Origin: Babylonia areolata
Lineage: Eukaryota > Mollusca > Gastropoda > Neogastropoda > Buccinidae
Reading direction: 5' to 3'
NCBI RefSeq assembly: GCF_041734735.1
Contig: NC_134882.1
Location: 22,939,852-23,003,851, forward strand
DNA length: 64,000 nt
Below are positions 20,253-31,245 of the stretch, one piece after another. Each line of letters starts with the position of its first letter. Position 1 is the stretch's first letter. A program made the translations under genes and the position numbers. The notes below the pieces were generated by a model. The model worked only from the letters and a program-made list of their open reading frames with translations, did not search any database and was not told the origin of the DNA.

Positions 20253-20280
20253 TTTTTTTTTTCTATATATATATACTATT
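20253..20280 (-). promoter_or_regulatory. TATATATAGAAAAA motif before the polymerase start
   Basis: On the minus strand a (TA)n tract followed by GAAAAAAAAA runs directly into the ATG at 20252. The same TATATATAGAAAAA arrangement precedes the ATG at 20692. Two occurrences upstream of the only replication-side genes suggest a shared, perhaps early, promoter class. Confidence 0.35.
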
Positions 20281-20317
20281 ATATTTTTTTCTCTAATAGG
20301 ATTTTTTTACAAGTTGA

Positions 20318-20692
20318 TCAATCTCTGAATCCAATGATTACTCCACCAAAGGGTGGAATATACCCTCTTGAATAAGTTTCAAAAGGGTCAATTTCATCAT
20401 CGTCATCATCAGAAATATAACCCTCAGAGTCGCTTGAATGTTCTCCACAATCGGGTATAGGATCAATCTTTTTCTCCATGGGAGGAGGCTTCTCTTTTTT
20501 ATGCTTACATTTACAACAAATAACATACTTCGTACGTACATAAAGGTTGCATTCTATACAAAGTACTGGAAGTGACATTCCTTTTCTATGACATTTAATA
20601 TGATCTTTACAATAGAGCCCCATGCAAGCTCGACCGCATACTCTATTTGTTTTAACTTGGGGGTACTCACAAATGTTATGTGGAAAAGGCAT
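20318..20692 (-). CDS. Polinton-encoded Cys-rich zinc-binding protein candidate, 124 aa
   Basis: Residues about 8-62 hold many Cys and His in CxxC-like pairs (VCGRACMGLYCKDHIKCH, LCIECNLYV, ICCKCKHKK), consistent with two or more zinc sites. A proline-rich linker and a strongly acidic tract (DDDDDEID) follow. No family name is certain. Small zinc-finger proteins beside the polymerase gene would suit a regulatory or replication-accessory role. The gene precedes the polymerase in the same direction with a 65-bp gap and has the same upstream TATATATAGAAAAA motif, so the two may be expressed together. Confidence 0.55.
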   Translation of the reverse strand: MPFPHNICEYPQVKTNRVCGRACMGLYCKDHIKCHRKGMSLPVLCIECNLYVRTKYVICCKCKHKKEKPPPMEKKIDPIPDCGEHSSDSEGYISDDDDDEIDPFETYSRGYIPPFGGVIIGFRD

Positions 20693-20920
20693 TATTTTTT
20701 CTATATATACAATATAATCTTTTCTCTAATAGGGTGATCACAATCTTCGCGCGCGGGAAGCAGGCTGTGCGCGCGGGAAGATACGCGGAGGCAGGCTGTG
20801 CGCGGGACCACTCCCACTACACACGCCGTGCGGTCGCTTGCCAGCACACACACACGGGGAACGGGGCGACCGTTTCGCTCTCCATACACATAACTGGTTT
20901 TAACTAGATTTTTTTTTTTT
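20693..20920. other. Polinton right subterminal region with GC-rich short repeats
   Basis: No gene is seen. At about 20742-20810, GCAGGCTGTGCGCG and GCGCGGGAAG alternate two to three times, a GC-rich island inside an otherwise AT-rich element. CTCTCCATACACATA at about 20879 is an extra copy of the motif found in the inverted repeat. Confidence 0.6.
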
Positions 20921-21170
20921 TTATGCTTGAGGGCGGTATTGCGCGGTTTTGGGCTGGGGTCGGTTGTATATAAAACCCCCATGACCGTTTCGCTCTCCAT
21001 ACACATATCCAACCATCATTTTTTTTTTTTATCTTGTGATTTGGCTCTCCATACACATATTTAAGCCGAAAAAACCGATTGCACGGGTTTTTTTTTTATG
21101 CTTGAGGGCGTTGTTGGACGGTTTTGAGCTAAAATCAGTTGTATATAGAACCCCCATCCCTTATACTACT
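20921..21170 (-). repeat. Polinton right terminal inverted repeat
   Basis: Its reverse complement starts AGTAGTATAAGGGATGGGGG and follows the left end for about 250 bp, up to GAGGGCGGTATTGCGCGG and the adjoining poly-T. It has the same internal module duplication and the CTCTCCATACACATA motif at about 20995 and 21047. Confidence 0.92.
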
Positions 21171-21175
21171 AATGG
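21171..21175 (+). repeat. Target site duplication AATGG, right copy
   Basis: Matches 6530-6534 and abuts the right Polinton terminus. Confidence 0.8.
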
Positions 21176-21860
21176 CCGATTTTTGTGCCAAGGAAGCGGC
21201 ATCGAACAATTCAGTTTCAATCAATCACAATATTCCTATTTCTGTTTCTGAAGCCTGTACTATTCTTTCAACATATATCTGGAATTTCAGACAGAAACAG
21301 TTCTTAGAAAACTCAAAAAAGAAGCTCTGGCGGGATCTCTCTCTTCCAGCAAGAAAAGGCACTAACCCCCCAGGATCAATTTCCACAAGAAACTTGACAC
21401 ACAGGCTAAGAACTAATGCATGGTTATACAGATTTTTGAAACCGTCACCACTATGTATTTGTGGTAAGACCCTTAACATCCCACATTTTTTGCTCGAATG
21501 TCCAGATACACATTTACATTTCAAACCCCTTCATGATATGATTACATCCTTTAATCTTCCATTAGCCATGTCCAGCGTTTTTCACCCTAGCAAAGAAAAT
21601 GGTTGGTCTCTGACAAAAACCGCAGTTGACCTAATTAAAAGCCATCCAATTGGTCGGTTTTTCTAATTTGTTTCATCCCCCTTCTGCTGCAGAGGTTCCC
21701 CTCTGTTTTATTTAATCCAAAGTAGTGTTTCGTTTTGGGTGATAGCGTCAGATTTACTTGTAGAGCAAAGTTCCCATTATTCTAATTAGTGGAACTGTTC
21801 GACCCTAACATGTAATATGTCGTCTTGATTACATTACGAAACCTTAATTTGATGAGAAAG
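21176..21860 (+). mobile_element. LINE B, right part: end of RNase H, C-terminal domain and 3' UTR
   Basis: The frame resumes exactly after the Polinton with ADFCAKEAA, the end of the RNase H fold. It continues through a C-terminal domain (LRTNAWLYRFL, then a Cys/His motif CICGKTLNIPHFLLEC) to a stop at 21664-21666. C-terminal CxC...H...C motifs are common in RNase H LINEs. The 3' UTR runs to about 21860, where a (TG)n tract starts. I see no frame break in this part. Confidence 0.85.
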
Positions 21861-22200
21861 AGTGAGAGACAGTGTGAGTGTGTGTGTGTGTGTGTGTGAG
21901 TGAGTGGACAGGGGAATGAGGTAGGGGAATTATAATGGGCGTTTGTGTGCATGCATGGATGTATGTAGAGAGAGGATGGGGGAGACACGTATGTGAGTAT
22001 GTGTGCGTTAGAATATTTTTTGGAGATAATGATATTAATGAAATTTGGTACCTTGATTTGTTAATTTTTTTTAATTTTTATTTTAAATCATACCTTCCTC
22101 AAATCAGAATTTCCTTGTGTTGCTCAGTTAATATTTTATTCAAATGGTTGCGAAAATGTCAGTACAACAAACAGTTACTCTGACAATAAATGGTTTCAGT
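21861..22200. other. (TG)n tract and unassigned spacer
   Basis: A short (TG)n array (about 21876-21900) is followed by AT-rich sequence in which I recognise no gene. Confidence 0.5.
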
Positions 22201-25200
22201 CAGTCAGTGAGTGTGTGTGTTACCCACAGCCACCGACAGCCATCTAGCTCCACTGTGCTGTGTGCATGCCACACACAGTTGGCCCCCGGGGTGTGTCTGC
22301 CCATGCATGCGAAGTCTGGATCCGGCAGAATCTGCGGAAGAAACTTATCGGTTCAACGGAGAGGAAGGCGGTTACAGCAACGCACTGTGGAGTGCAGAGA
22401 GCAAGATGAGACACCGAAAGGATATCTTGGTCATCCACTGCATCCGTGCTCATCCTCCAGTCGTCTTGACTTAGTCTTGCCACTGGAAATTGGTGGACCC
22501 GGACGAGAGAGTGAGGTCGACGTTGCGCAACTCCTCTTCACTTTAAACAAACTCATCGCGCAAGTCATCAGTCATCCAAAATGACCTTTCATCCTTCATC
22601 ATTTCATCACCCCCAAGTCCTGTGGCGACAGGCGAGCGACGAAACGACAGGTGTGGGTACACTGGCAGTCGCAGGCGGCTCAGGCCATAGGGTCGTTCTT
22701 CGTCGACAGGAGCAGCGATGGAGCTCGGCAGCCGTCTGAGCGTCTGAGCAGCCCTCTTTAGGAATGCACCGCTCACTTCCCTGGCATGAGGAAGGGGCTA
22801 GAAAAGGTGCCCTAAAAATTGCCTGCTCCATATCACCCTGGCCAGCATACCGCGGCTGGCGGGGACCCTACATCAGCGGTCGAAACAAAAAGAAAGAAAA
22901 GAAAAAAACAAGGATCGTTCCTCTCACCATTGGTGCTTGGAACATAAGGACTCTCCTGGACAGAGATAACGCGGACAGACCCCAAAGGAGAACGGCACTA
23001 GTTGCATCCGAACTCGCCAGATACAACATTGACATCACAGCCTTGAGTGAGACTCGGCTTGCAGGCGAAGGCGAGCTCTGTGAACGGGGATCTGGTTACA
23101 CCTTCTTCTGGAGTGGACGAGGAAGCGAAGAGCAACGTGAGGCTGGCGTTGGGTTTGCAGTAAAAACAGCACTTGTCAGCAAGCTAGCTGGAATCCCAAA
23201 GGGAGTCAACGATAGGCTTATGACCATGAAACTCCCACTGGCATCTGGCCAGAAGCACCTCACCATCGTCAGTGCCTATGCCCCAACCATGACCAACCCG
23301 GATGAAGTGAAGGCGAAGTTCTACGAGGACCTTCACTCTGTCATTGCTGCTATCCCTAAAGCAGACAAGCTCATCATTCTTGGGGACTTCAATGCTAGAG
23401 TTGGCTCTGACTACATCTCCTGGGATGGAGTGATTGGAAAGCACGGTGTGGGCCACTGCAACCCAAATGGATTGCTTTTGCTTCAGACTTGTGCAGAGCA
23501 CGAACTGCTGATAACGAACACAGTTTTCTGCCTCCCTACCCGTAACAGGACGTCATGGATGCACCCACGCTCAAAGCATTGGCATCTCATCGATTACGTC
23601 ATCGTCAGGAAAAGGGATAGGCAAGATGTACGTGTAACAAAGACCATGTGCGGCGCCGAGTGTTGGACAGACCATCGCCTTGTAGTCTCGAAGCTGAATA
23701 TTCGAATCCAGCCCAAGAGACGCCCCCAAGGCCAGAAGGCTCCAAAACGGCTCAACATCGCTAAGCTGAATAACATCACCATCAAACAGTCCTTTGTGGA
23801 ACTGCTGGAAGATCGTCTGGAATCCGCCTCTCTGGACAACCAGAATGTGGAGTCTGACTGGAGGACCCTGCGTGAGCTGATCTATAGTACAGCTTCAGAG
23901 ACCCTGGGACCCATGACCAGAAAGCACAAAGACTGGTTTGATGAAAACTGTGATGAAATCAAGCAGCTTCTGGATGAGAAACGCCGTCTGCATCAAGCCT
24001 ACCTGAGCAACCCAAAGTCCACATCAAAAAAGGATGCGTACGATGCCATCTGCAGGACTGTTCAGCAAAAGTTACGCCAGATGCAGGATAAGTGGCTGAG
24101 TGACAAAGCTGATGAGATCTAGGGATATGCTGACAGGCACGATATGAAGAGGTTCTATGATGCCTTAAAAGAAGTCTACGGCCCCACATCCTCAGGATCA
24201 TCCCCCCTCCTCAGTGCAGATGGGAATACCTTGATCACCGAGAAGGAGAACATTCTCGAACGCTGGGCTGAGCACTTCAACAGTGTCTTAAATCGCCCTT
24301 CCTCCATAAATGATGAAGCCATAGACCGTCTCCCACAAGTCCCCATCAACGAAGCACTGGACGATCCGCCAACACTTCTTGAGACCCAGAAAGCAATCCG
24401 TCTGCTATCCAGTGGCAAAGCACCTGGCTCAGACTCCATACCAGCAGAGGTCTACAAGGATGGAGGCACTGTGCTGACTGAGAAGCTCCATCAGCTGTAC
24501 TCACTCATGTGGAAAGAAGAGACGATCCCCCAGGATTTCAAAGATGCATCTATCATTCACTTGTACAAGCGAAAGGGGAACCGGCAAGCCTGTGATAACC
24601 ATCGGGGCATTTCCTTGCTCTCCATCGCAGGTAAGATACTTGCCAGGATCCTACTAAACCGCCTCACAGCACACCTTGACCAAGGTCATTTGCCTGAGAG
24701 CCAATGTGGATTCCGGAAAGAGCGCGGAACCACCGACATGGTGTTTGCTGCAAGGCAGCTGCAAGAGAAATGTCAGGAGCAAAATGTTGATCTGTTCTCC
24801 ACCTATGTCGACCTCACTAAGGCCTTCGACACCGTGAGTAGAGAGGGACTGTGGAAGATCATGGCCAAGTACGGATGCCCTCGGAAATTTATTTCCTTGG
24901 TCAGCCAATTCCATGAAGGCATGCAGGCTCGAGTCCAGGACAATGGCGAAACATCTGCTCCTTTTGCTGTCACAAATGGTGTCAAGCAAGGCTGCGTCCT
25001 GGCTCCAACACTGTTCAGCCTCATGTTCTCTGCAATGCTTACTGATGCCTTCAGAGATGGCGATGTTGGAATCGGCCTAAAGTACCGAACAGATGGCAAG
25101 TTGTTTAACCTCAGAAGGCTTCAAGCAAAAACGAAGGTCATGACAGACATCATCAGAGACTTTTTGTTTGCTGATGATTGTGCCCTCAACGCTGGATCTG

Positions 25201-26300
25201 AAGCTGACATGCAACTCAGCGTCGACAAGTTTGCCACTGCCAGCAGGAACTTCGGCCTTACCATCAGCACGAGGAAAACTGAAGTTCTCCATCAGCCAGC
25301 CCCAGGGAAACCCTACGTTGAGCCCAACATCACAGTCAACGGTCAGAGACTCAGTGCGGTGGAGCGGTTCACATACCTTGGCAGCACACTGTCACGAAAT
25401 GCGACCATCGACGATGAAGTGAACGTCAGGATTGCAAGAGCAAGCGCAACTTTTGGCAGACTCAGTGCAAATGTCTGGAACAGAAGAGGCATTAGTCTTG
25501 AGACCAAGCTAAAGGTCTACAGAGCAGTAGTTCTCCCCACACTACTGTACGCCTGCGAAACTTGGACAGTGTACCAACGACATGCCAAGAAGCTGAACCA
25601 CTTCCACACAACATGCCTCAGGAAGCTACTGAACATCAAGTGGCAAGACAGGACCCCAGACACAGAGGTGCTCGCAAAAGCCACCCTTCCCAGCATCTTC
25701 ACCATCCTGATGCAGTCCCAGCTTCGCTGGGCTGGACACGTGGCGCGCATGCCAGACCATCGGCTGCCCAAAAGGCTCTTCTATGGCGAGCTGCAACAAG
25801 GGAAGAGATCACACGGAGGTCAGAAGAAGCGCTTCAGAGATACTCTGAAAGTCTCTCTGAAAGCGTTTGATATCAACCCTGACTCCTGGGAGGAATCTGC
25901 AGTGGACCGTGACAAATGGCGCGCTGCTGTGCACAAAGGCGCCAAGTTGTGCGAGGCCAACAGGACTGCTGCAGCTGTTCAGAAGAGGCAGGCCAGAAAG
26001 TCACGGGCAAACAAGCTCCCTGACAATGATATGCCTGTCTTTGTCTGCCCCAACTGTCAGCGAACATTTCGTGCGCAGATTGGACTATTCAGTCATCTGC
26101 GCATTCACAGATAGATTCATGTGCATCCTCCCCCCCCACCCCACCACCACCCTCCCCCCATCCCCCAGCTGGATGACAACGATGGTCATCATCGATCTCG
26201 ATGGACACACCACCACCACGAGTGTGTGTGTGTATGTTTGTGGCTGAGCGCGCGCGTGTCTCCATCTATCTGTCTATCTATCTATCTATATAGATCATTG
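22201..26300 (+). mobile_element. LINE C, APE-type non-LTR retrotransposon with C-terminal C2H2 finger, nearly intact
   Basis: The element has a GC-rich 5' leader (about 22200-22763), one long open frame and a short 3' UTR. The 3' UTR has a (CCACC)n patch and a (TCTA)n tail near 26265-26290. The family is the very widespread animal LINE whose endonuclease is often annotated as a craniofacial development protein 2-like gene; I am not certain of its formal clade (RTE/CR1 group). Its frame is broken only by one stop, so it is the youngest-looking LINE here. Confidence 0.88.
22764..26114 (+). pseudogene. LINE C ORF2: endonuclease, reverse transcriptase, C2H2 zinc finger; one in-frame TAG
   Basis: The frame spans 1116 codons with a single internal stop. 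Domains in order: endonuclease about residues 50-280 (IGAWNIRTLL, LSETRLAGEG, IILGDFNARVG, CWTDHRLVVS); a linker; RT about 520-830 with TYVDLTKAFDTV (A), NGVKQGCVLAPTLF (B), FLFADDCAL (C) and FTYLGSTLS; a thumb/connection region (ACETWTVYQRH, RWAGHVARMPD); and a C-terminal finger CPNCQRTFRAQIGLFSHLRIH. The only break is TAG at 24120-24122, where I expect a Gln codon (DEI-stop-GYADRHDM), a single C-to-T change. All catalytic residues I looked for are present, so insertion was probably recent. Confidence 0.88.
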
Positions 26301-26316
26301 TGATAGTGTGCATATG

Positions 26317-26353
26317 AATTTGTAGGGACTAAAAAAGGTAGACAGACGGACAC

Positions 26354-26404
<51 letters not shown>

Positions 26405-26555
26405 TGAACAGAAACAGACAGAAATACATGAGTTAGGAAAGACTCATACCTCAACACAAATCAATAAAGGGGAGTAAGTTTCAACAATGACAAAGATACA
26501 TGTATTTTATGTATGGAGCAGTAAATAGTAGAAATGAATTACTGCAGAATTGATG

Positions 26556-26653
<98 letters not shown>

Positions 26654-26845
26654 AGAAGACACTTAATTGATAAATGATAAACAGGATAAGGTTTGAAATA
26701 TCTTTTGTATCTCATGAAGACAGCTTACATCAGACAGGGAAAAACAAACGTTAAACAATCATTCAACAGAAAACCATAACAGATGTCATAATTACTGAAT
26801 ATATACAGAGCCGCATGGGGTGCCAGACAGCCAATGCCACAGGCT
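26317..26845 (+). repeat. Duplicated ~530-bp module, copy 1
   Basis: It begins ATGAATTTGTAGGGACTAAA and contains a (GA)n array (about 26357-26401). A unique stretch (GAAATACATGAGTTAGGAAA...), a (CA)n array (26561-26612) and a (GA)n array (26617-26650) follow. It ends near GCCAATGCCACAGGCTGG. The same order of unique blocks recurs at 27647-28402. Left and right edges carry matching (TCTA)n...CATTGTGATAG segments. Confidence 0.8.
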
Positions 26846-26929
26846 GGAAATCTGTCTATCTATCTATCTATATCATTGTGATAGTTTTATCAGCTGTTCA
26901 ACCACTTGTCAATTTGTGCTGAACGGACA

Positions 26930-27210
26930 AATACATGTCTTTAGTCTTCTCCACCTCTCCCCCCACCCCTCCTCTCTCTCTGCTTCCATCTCTCTCTCTC
27001 TCTCCCTCTGTCTCTTCTCCTCCCGCTCTTTCGCTCTCTGTTTCCATGTGTCCCTCTCTCTTCTCTCTGTTCCCCCCCTCCCTCCTCTCTCGCTCTCTCT
27101 TTCCCACCCACCCACCCACTCTTCACTCTTGTAGAAGTACATTTTGCACACAAATGCTGATGAATCTGATGTGTGCTGATAATTTGATTTGATGCGCTTG
27201 CTTTTCATTC

Positions 27211-27245
<35 letters not shown>

Positions 27246-27250
27246 AGCTA
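26930..27250. repeat. Pyrimidine-rich low-complexity tract and (TC)n array
   Basis: Irregular CT/CCT-rich sequence (about 26940-27120) is followed by (TC)n around 27209-27246. The apparent Ser/Leu and Arg/Glu-repeat frames are compositional artefacts. Confidence 0.85.
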
Positions 27251-27561
27251 TCTATCTATATATATATTTTATCATTATTATTATTTGCTTCTTGTTTTCC
27301 TTTTTCTTTTTTTTTTCTTTTTTTTCACAGAGCTAGACTTGGATGTAGATATCAACAACAACAACAATGATGATAGTAATAATGATAATATTTGTCATAA
27401 TCGTAATAATATAGCGCCGAGTTTTTTGGGGGGAAACAAATCAAAGGCACATGCACATCAGTTATTCACACGCAATGCTTGGTTCTTGTTCCAGTACCCT
27501 CATTTCAAACAAAATCTGTTCGCTCTGTCATTCATTTTCTTTACCCATTGCGCGGGTTAGG

Positions 27562-27562
<1 letters not shown>

Positions 27563-27614
<52 letters not shown>

Positions 27615-27646
27615 CGCGCGCGCGTGTGCGTGTGTGTGTGTGTGCA
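27563..27646. repeat. (TG)n-(CG)n-(TG)n compound microsatellite
   Basis: It has the same architecture as the array at 5594 and lies directly left of duplicated module copy 2. Confidence 0.93.
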
Positions 27647-28402
<756 letters not shown>

Positions 28403-29887
28403 ACACTGACCACCGGGCTCCCTGCAGCCTCGCTGGCGAACAGCCCATCGCGAAGTGTTCCTTTGTTATGCGATGCTCGGTAGAAGAGAGAGTATTGCAG
28501 ATACCCATATTTGTAAGCCATTGCACTCTTATGGTGCAGAAATTTAAAAAAAACAGCAATACGATTATCAGACAGTCATAATTATAAAAGCGTTGCACGT
28601 ATTTATTGTAATTCATGATCTTTGTTGATATGTTGAAAGGCAGGAACATAAACATTGCTAATGTTATTTATGGCACATTCATTCTGCGCATGCAAATAAA
28701 ATGTATCAGCGCTAACACACTTGAAGCCAAAGCATTTCATCCTTTGATTCTGAACTCCTCCACCGACTGCCCTCCCCCACGACACCCCCCCTCCCATCCC
28801 CCTCCCACCCATTCACTTCCCTCCCTCCTACTCGCCCCTCCCCACACCCACTGCCACCTTATTCCTTCTTTTCTTTCTGCTTCGCAATCAGCAGCGCGAT
28901 AGAAACGTCATTCACTTGTCAGCGTGAATGTCAGGGAGGATAAGTCTGCCAGGGTGCACACCGCGCACGGTAATTGCCGACCCGGCGTTGTGAAGGCTTT
29001 TGGCGTTGCCTGGTCTGCTGTGGGCCCGTGACATTTAGCTTGAATGTGATAAATTGAATATTCTGCAGCGATCTAGCTTAACGGGTTTGGCTGGGGCGAT
29101 TTTGATTAATGTGACTCTGTTCTTCGGTCTGTCTATCTACTTTGCGGCCCAGATTTTGTGTTGCGTTTCATTTGGACCAGGTTTACATGACGATGGTGGT
29201 TTGAGAATCTGTATCGGAGTTTTTACGCAGTCCGTACTTTTTTCTACGCGCGGAATATTCTGCACACCACATTACACGGTTCTTATTTTGTTTGGTTTTG
29301 TCTTTAGGACATATTATTTCAGAAGATTTGTTTAAAAGCTAATCCAAAACTTAATCAACTTTGATTTTTTTCTTCTGCCTGTTTAATGTACACCGGGGTA
29401 TAGTAAGGAAAGTCGACCTCCAATAACAGCGAAGAAAAAATGGAAGGTAACGACATTTCGTTCATGGAAAAAAACTTTTTGTTTTTGTTTGTGTAAACTC
29501 AAACGTTCACACACACACACACACACGCGCGCGCGCGCGAAAAAAACAAAAAACAAAAACAGCAGCACCACTCCTCAGCATATAGGTTTGGATTTGTTTT
29601 CCACCAATGTTAAAAGCAGCAGATCTGGACAAAAACTGAGCAGTTATTGATCTGACGGCTGGTGGTGGTGGAGGTGGTGGAGGTGGTGGTGGTGGAGGTG
29701 GGGGAGTATTCGGGAAGCCATGTCTGTTGCTGCTGTGTTCTCAAGGTGACACGCCACCCGGTGCCATGTGCATGACGCACTGTGCTGGTGCCGAGAGGGA
29801 TATGAACCTTGCAAAAACACGAAGAGAGTGAGTTTGGTTTTGTCGTGGTGTTTTTTATGTGCTCTGGAATCGCGTCTGCTCTTTTGC
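28403..29887. other. Mostly unassigned sequence, possible upstream region of a host gene
   Basis: I see no supportable coding region. A C-rich patch lies at about 28760-28855. Sequence from about 28870 to 29330 is balanced in composition and low in repeats, unlike its surroundings, so it may be single-copy host DNA. A 93-codon frame (29054-29335) is not convincing. A (CA)n(CG)n tract lies at 29508-29539 and a (GGT)n tract at about 29660-29705. Confidence 0.35.
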
Positions 29888-29957
29888 ATGATGGTGGTGT
29901 GTCGGTGGACGTCCTGGCTCTTGTTTCTGCCATTTGTGCTCCTCGCTATCTTTGTTG
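29888..29957 (+). CDS. Possible host first coding exon encoding a signal peptide
   Basis: Two adjacent ATGs (29888 and 29891) open a frame reading MMVVCRWTSWLLFLPFVLLA, then IFV. This is a textbook signal-peptide profile: short basic n-region, hydrophobic core of about 12 residues and small residues after. The frame runs straight into GTTG|GTGAGTG at 29957/29958, a strong consensus splice donor. An exon-1 signal peptide cut by a phase-1 intron is a common layout of secreted and receptor genes. I cannot find the following exon in the window, and a chance match is possible, so the protein's identity is unknown. Confidence 0.35.
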
Positions 29958-30790
29958 GTGAGTGTTCTGCAGTTCCTCCCCCTTCTGTTGTTGTTATTGT
30001 TGTTGTTGTTTCATGCATTTGATTTTTTTTTTAAAGTGTTTTGTTCCTTTTGTGGGTCGTTGTACATTATTTCTGAAATGATTATTCGTTTCTTTGTTGT
30101 TAGTTTGTTTGTTGTTAGTTAGTTTGTTTGTTTGTTTTTTGGGTTGTTGGATTATCAATAATTAGTGTTGATCAATTTACTGATTGTTGTAATGCTGGTT
30201 ATGTACGTGTACAAGCTGTTTCTTCATTTTTTGTTTGCTGTTTGTATTGTTTTGTTTGTTTGTTTGTTTGTTTTTTTTGTTGTTGTTTTTTTTTTTTGGG
30301 GGGGGGGGTTGTGTTTTTTGTTGGTTTTTTTTTGGTTGATTTTTTTTCGTGTTTACTTTTCTTCTTCTTGTTGGTGGTGGTGGTGAAGCGGTGGTTGTGG
30401 TGGGGTACTCCTCTTTCTCTTCTCTGTGTGTGTGTGTGTGTGTGTGTGTGTCAGCGGGTGTGGGTATGGCTTCGTGGTTTTGATTTCTTTTCTTTTAAGA
30501 ATCGACCAAGCAATACATTGCATGTTTTTGATACATCTTAGTATGTAATCAAGGCATAATCGTGATTTTGTGCGTGTGTGCATATGCGTTGTTGTGCTTG
30601 TCCTTTCATTGTGCGTAAACACCTGCCTTCGCACATTTGTTGTTTTTTTTTTTCTCTGTGTGTGCGCGCCTGTGTCTGTATGCTTACACGAGTAAGGGGG
30701 TGTGCGTGTGCATGTGTGTTTGTTTATTTGCATGCGCAAGTGCACGTGCATGTTAATTACATGCAGCATGTTTCATCTGTGGAGTCGGAA
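29958..30790. other. T/G-rich low-complexity sequence
   Basis: TTTG/TTG repeats (about 30085-30350, with a G-run at 30298-30309) and a (TG)n array (about 30424-30451) dominate. If 29888-29957 is a real exon, this would be intron. No gene is seen. Confidence 0.6.
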
Positions 30791-30945
30791 CTGCCGACAT
30801 ATTTGGGCTGATCCAATGATAGGTACAAAGCCACTTTGGGCATGATGTTGTGTCCTTGGGAAAGGCACTTCACTGACTCCACCTTGGTGTGAATGGATAC
30901 CTAACTTCAGTTGAGGAAGGACATAATACAGGAAGGGGGGAATGA
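30791..30945 (+). repeat. Short interspersed repeat fragment (SINE-like), part 1
   Basis: The stretch with GATGTTGTGTCCTTGGGAAA, ACTCCACCTTGGTGTGAATG and CCTAACTTCAGTTGAGGAAG resembles a repeat I recall from many mollusc genes. It ends in a (GAT)n run (30943-30966). Confidence 0.45.
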
Positions 30946-30987
30946 TGATGATGATGATGATGATGATTATCATCATATTATCATATC

Positions 30988-31245
30988 ATTCGGATGAGAC
31001 GATAAACCGAGGTCCCGTGTGCAGCATGCACTTAGCGCACGTAAAAGAACCCACGGCAACAAAAGGGTTGTTCCTGGTAAAATTCTGTAGAAAAGTCCAC
31101 TTCGATAGGAAACACAAATAAAACTGCACGCAGGAAAAAAAAAAGTGTGGCGCTGTAGTATAGCGACGCGCTCTCCCTGGGGAGAGCAGCCCGAATTTCA
31201 TGCAGAGAAATCTGTTGTTATATAAAAAAAAGAAATACAAATATC
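30988..31245 (+). mobile_element. Gastropod-type SINE-like element
   Basis: Recognisable core blocks are GATGAGACGATAAACCGAGG, GCACTTAGCGCACGTAAAAG, GTTGTTCCTGGTAAAATTCTG, GTGTGGCGCTGTAGTATAGC and GACGCGCTCTCCCTGGGGAG. The element ends in an A-rich tail (TATAAAAAAAAGAAATACAAA). I recall this unit as highly repeated in caenogastropod sequence; no coding capacity. A (CAT)n/(CGT)n array follows at 31267-31345. Confidence 0.65.

Larger units (their letters stand above)
6535..21170. mobile_element. Polinton/Maverick element, 14,636 bp, with terminal inverted repeats; a fossil with about four breaks
   Basis: The element begins 5'-AG and ends CT-3', has long terminal inverted repeats and a short target duplication. 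It carries the four diagnostic genes: double jelly-roll major capsid protein, FtsK/HerA-type packaging ATPase, RVE integrase and protein-primed DNA polymerase B. Gene order from the left is membrane protein, paralogue pair and penton-like gene (minus); large unknown gene (plus); coiled-coil gene (minus); capsid, ATPase, four small genes and integrase (plus); polymerase and Cys-rich gene (minus). I see no adenain-like protease. About four breaks affect the coding genes. The ends are nearly identical, so insertion was probably recent on the scale of this locus and certainly later than LINE B. Confidence 0.93.

Noticed and set aside
29054-29335. A 93-codon plus-strand frame with hydrophobic segments
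   Set aside because: No recognisable family, no splice or promoter context, and composition consistent with chance.
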